Made by a program: the position numbers and the translations under genes
The notes under the pieces: model-generated
What the model was told of the DNA's origin: nothing
Databases searched by the model: none
What the model saw: only the letters and a program-made list of their open reading frames with translations
Assembly: GCA_947173755.1 (NCBI GenBank)
Contig: CAMWGM010000062.1
Location: forward strand, 1 to 7,716
Length of the DNA stretch: 7,716 nt
Direction of reading: 5' to 3'
DNA from: an uncultured Muribaculaceae bacterium
GTDB taxonomy: Bacteria; Bacteroidota; Bacteroidia; Bacteroidales; Muribaculaceae
In this document: positions 6,790-7,716 of the stretch, in pieces
Position numbering within the stretch: position 1 is the stretch's first letter
How the letters are laid out: the number at the start of each line of letters is the position of its first letter

Positions 6790-7230
6790 TTATTCAGCAA
6801 CGACTTCGAAGGGGATCTCAACGAGAACGTCGCGGTGGAGACGAAGTTTGGCGGTGTAATTGCCGACTTCTTTGACGGGTTCGATGTCGATGATCTTACG
6901 GTCGATGACATGGCCGGCTTTCTCGAGAGCCTCGGCGATCTGGATAGCGTTGACCGAACCGAAGATGGTGCCGGTAGACGAAGTCTTGGCGCCGATAGTG
7001 AGAGTGAGACCTTCGAGAGCCTTGGCGGTAGCCTCGGCCTCAGCCTTGATGCGCTCGAGTTTGTGGGCGCGCTGACGCTGGTTTTCGGCGAGTACTTTAA
7101 GAGCCGACTCAGTGGCGATGACAGCCTTGCCGGTGGGGATGAGGTAGTTGCGGCCATAGCCGTTCTTGACTTCTACCACGTCGTCCTTGTAGCCAAGGCC
7201 TGAGATGTCTTCTTTAAGGATGATCTTCAT
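6790..7230 (-). CDS. rplI: 50S ribosomal protein bL9
   Basis: This encodes a 146-residue ribosomal protein bL9, which binds 23S rRNA near the base of the L1 stalk and helps maintain the reading frame. The N-terminal domain (about 1-50) holds the family signature: LGYKDDVVEVKNGYGRNYL followed by IPTGKAV. A charged connecting helix spans about 50-72, and the C-terminal rRNA-binding domain runs from about 73 with TIGAKTSSTGTIFGSV. Length is close to the usual 147-150. It is the last gene of the rpsF-rpsR-rplI operon, 21 bases after rpsR, and is followed by a strong terminator. A CAGGAA sits two to three bases before the ATG and is a plausible though close ribosome binding site. The ATG start is supported by the canonical MKIILKED opening. 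Confidence 0.98.
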   Translation of the reverse strand: MKIILKEDISGLGYKDDVVEVKNGYGRNYLIPTGKAVIATESALKVLAENQRQRAHKLERIKAEAEATAKALEGLTLTIGAKTSSTGTIFGSVNAIQIAEALEKAGHVIDRKIIDIEPVKEVGNYTAKLRLHRDVLVEIPFEVVAE

Positions 7231-7251
7231 AATTCCTGATAGCTTTTAAAG

Positions 7252-7518
7252 TTATTTCATCAAGTCGGTAACGTAGGGGAGGAGTGCGAGGTGACGGGCA
7301 CGCTTGACGGCCTGAGCGACACGGCGCTGGAACTTGAGAGAAGTTCCGGTGATGCGGCGGGGGAGGATCTTGCCCTGCTCGTTGAGGAACTTCTTGAGGA
7401 ATTCGGGATCCTTGTAGTCGATATATTTGATGCCGCTACGTTTGAAACGGCAATATTTCTTCTTTTTGACGTCTACCGACAGGGGAGTGAGGTAGCGGAT
7501 TTCAGATGCTTGTGCCAT
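7252..7518 (-). CDS. rpsR: 30S ribosomal protein bS18
   Basis: This encodes an 88-residue ribosomal protein bS18, a small basic protein that forms a heterodimer with bS6 and binds the central domain of 16S rRNA on the 30S platform. The family signature is plain: KYIDYKDPEFLKKFLNE followed by GKILPRRITGTSLKFQRR, then the basic helix RVAQAVKRARHLALLPY. Only one cysteine (C23) is present, so no zinc-binding set is retained. The length is slightly above the common 75-85, owing to an N-terminal extension before the KKKKYCRF segment. The ATG is two bases after the rpsF stop, with an AAGGAA at a good spacing inside the rpsF tail, so translation is likely coupled to rpsF. Confidence 0.98.
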   Translation of the reverse strand: MAQASEIRYLTPLSVDVKKKKYCRFKRSGIKYIDYKDPEFLKKFLNEQGKILPRRITGTSLKFQRRVAQAVKRARHLALLPYVTDLMK

Positions 7519-7520
7519 GA

Positions 7521-7716
7521 TTAGTTTTCCTTAACTTCTTCGGTGATTGTGGTGGTAGTGTTGGCTTTGCGGTTGCGACGCTTTTCAGCGTACTCAGCGG
7601 CATACTTGTCGAGACGGAAGACGAGGAAGCGGAGGACGCGCTCGTCACGACGGAAGGCTGTCTCGAGTTTCTTGACGATAGTTGCATCGCCGTCAAACTC
7701 CACGAGGGTGTAGAAG
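7521..7716 (-). CDS. rpsF: 30S ribosomal protein bS6, C-terminal part (cut by window edge)
   Basis: This is the 3' portion of rpsF; the reading frame stays open to the window edge and begins there with FYTLVEFDGD, the conserved core strand of bS6. Then come FRRDERVLRFLVFRLDKY, the end of the ferredoxin-like fold that pairs with bS18, and a variable tail (AEKRRNRKANTTTT to EEVKEN). About 64 codons are visible; a full bS6 has about 110-125. The GTG at 7701-7703 is an internal valine codon, not the start. A Thr-rich then acidic tail is normal variation in this family. The gene leads into rpsR after a TAA and two bases. Any leader RNA recognised by the S6:S18 dimer, known in other bacteria, would lie outside this window. 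Confidence 0.97.
   Translation of the reverse strand, partial: FYTLVEFDGDATIVKKLETAFRRDERVLRFLVFRLDKYAAEYAEKRRNRKANTTTTITEEVKEN
7527..7532 (-). promoter_or_regulatory. Ribosome binding site of rpsR inside the rpsF tail
   Basis: On the minus strand AAGGAA lies eight bases before the rpsR ATG and is part of the Lys-Glu codons near the end of rpsF. It is among the best-placed Shine-Dalgarno-like sequences in the window; most other genes here lack one. Ribosomes ending rpsF would cover it, which fits coupled translation of bS6 and bS18. Confidence 0.55.

Noticed and set aside
6733..7203. A 156-codon acidic open frame on the plus strand over rplI
   Set aside because: It is an antisense shadow of bL9, and its start overlaps the intrinsic terminator region.

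Overview
The window looks like a conserved chromosomal segment from a member of the Bacteroidales, possibly a Muribaculaceae-like gut bacterium. The evidence is a GldB-type lipoprotein, the rpsF-rpsR-rplI order with Bacteroidetes-style protein tails, FloA, an NfnAB pair, matches to the Bacteroidetes -7 promoter motif (TAnnTTTG), and few strong Shine-Dalgarno sequences. The family-level assignment is a guess from protein flavour and cannot be proven here. I see no mobile element, tRNA, rRNA or CRISPR array.

Layout. Bases 1-79 are a short non-coding leader with a candidate promoter. A plus-strand lipoprotein gene of the GldB family follows (80-1006). Everything else is on the minus strand. Read in the direction of transcription from the right edge, it begins with the ribosomal protein cluster rpsF (cut by the window edge), rpsR and rplI, closed by a clear intrinsic terminator at 6699-6733. 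A second minus-strand unit then starts at a candidate promoter near 6636-6643. It holds five tightly packed genes: nfnA, nfnB, a secreted TPR/PD40-like protein, floA and a PHP-family histidinol-phosphatase-like gene. The nfnA/nfnB junction overlaps by 1 base, nfnB and the next gene overlap by 4 bases (ATGA), and the remaining gaps are 31 and 12 bases. The last gene converges on the lipoprotein gene, and the two coding ends overlap by 10 bases.

How the genes may work together. NfnA and NfnB should form the cytoplasmic flavin-based electron-bifurcating transhydrogenase that links NADH, NADPH and ferredoxin pools. NfnB carries the recognisable [4Fe-4S], FAD and NADPH motifs, and NfnA has an Asp in place of the first [2Fe-2S] cysteine. 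FloA is a membrane scaffold protein. The PD40-like protein is probably exported to the periplasm, and the PHP protein is a metal-dependent phosphoesterase. No pathway obviously joins these five products, so the unit may simply be a co-transcribed housekeeping set.

I did not find strong evidence for a new biological system. The points most worth a second look are the mixed NfnAB/PD40/FloA/PHP operon, the in-frame floA-PHP junction separated by one stop codon, the overlapping convergent gene ends without a visible terminator, and the unusual cluster ligands in NfnAB.
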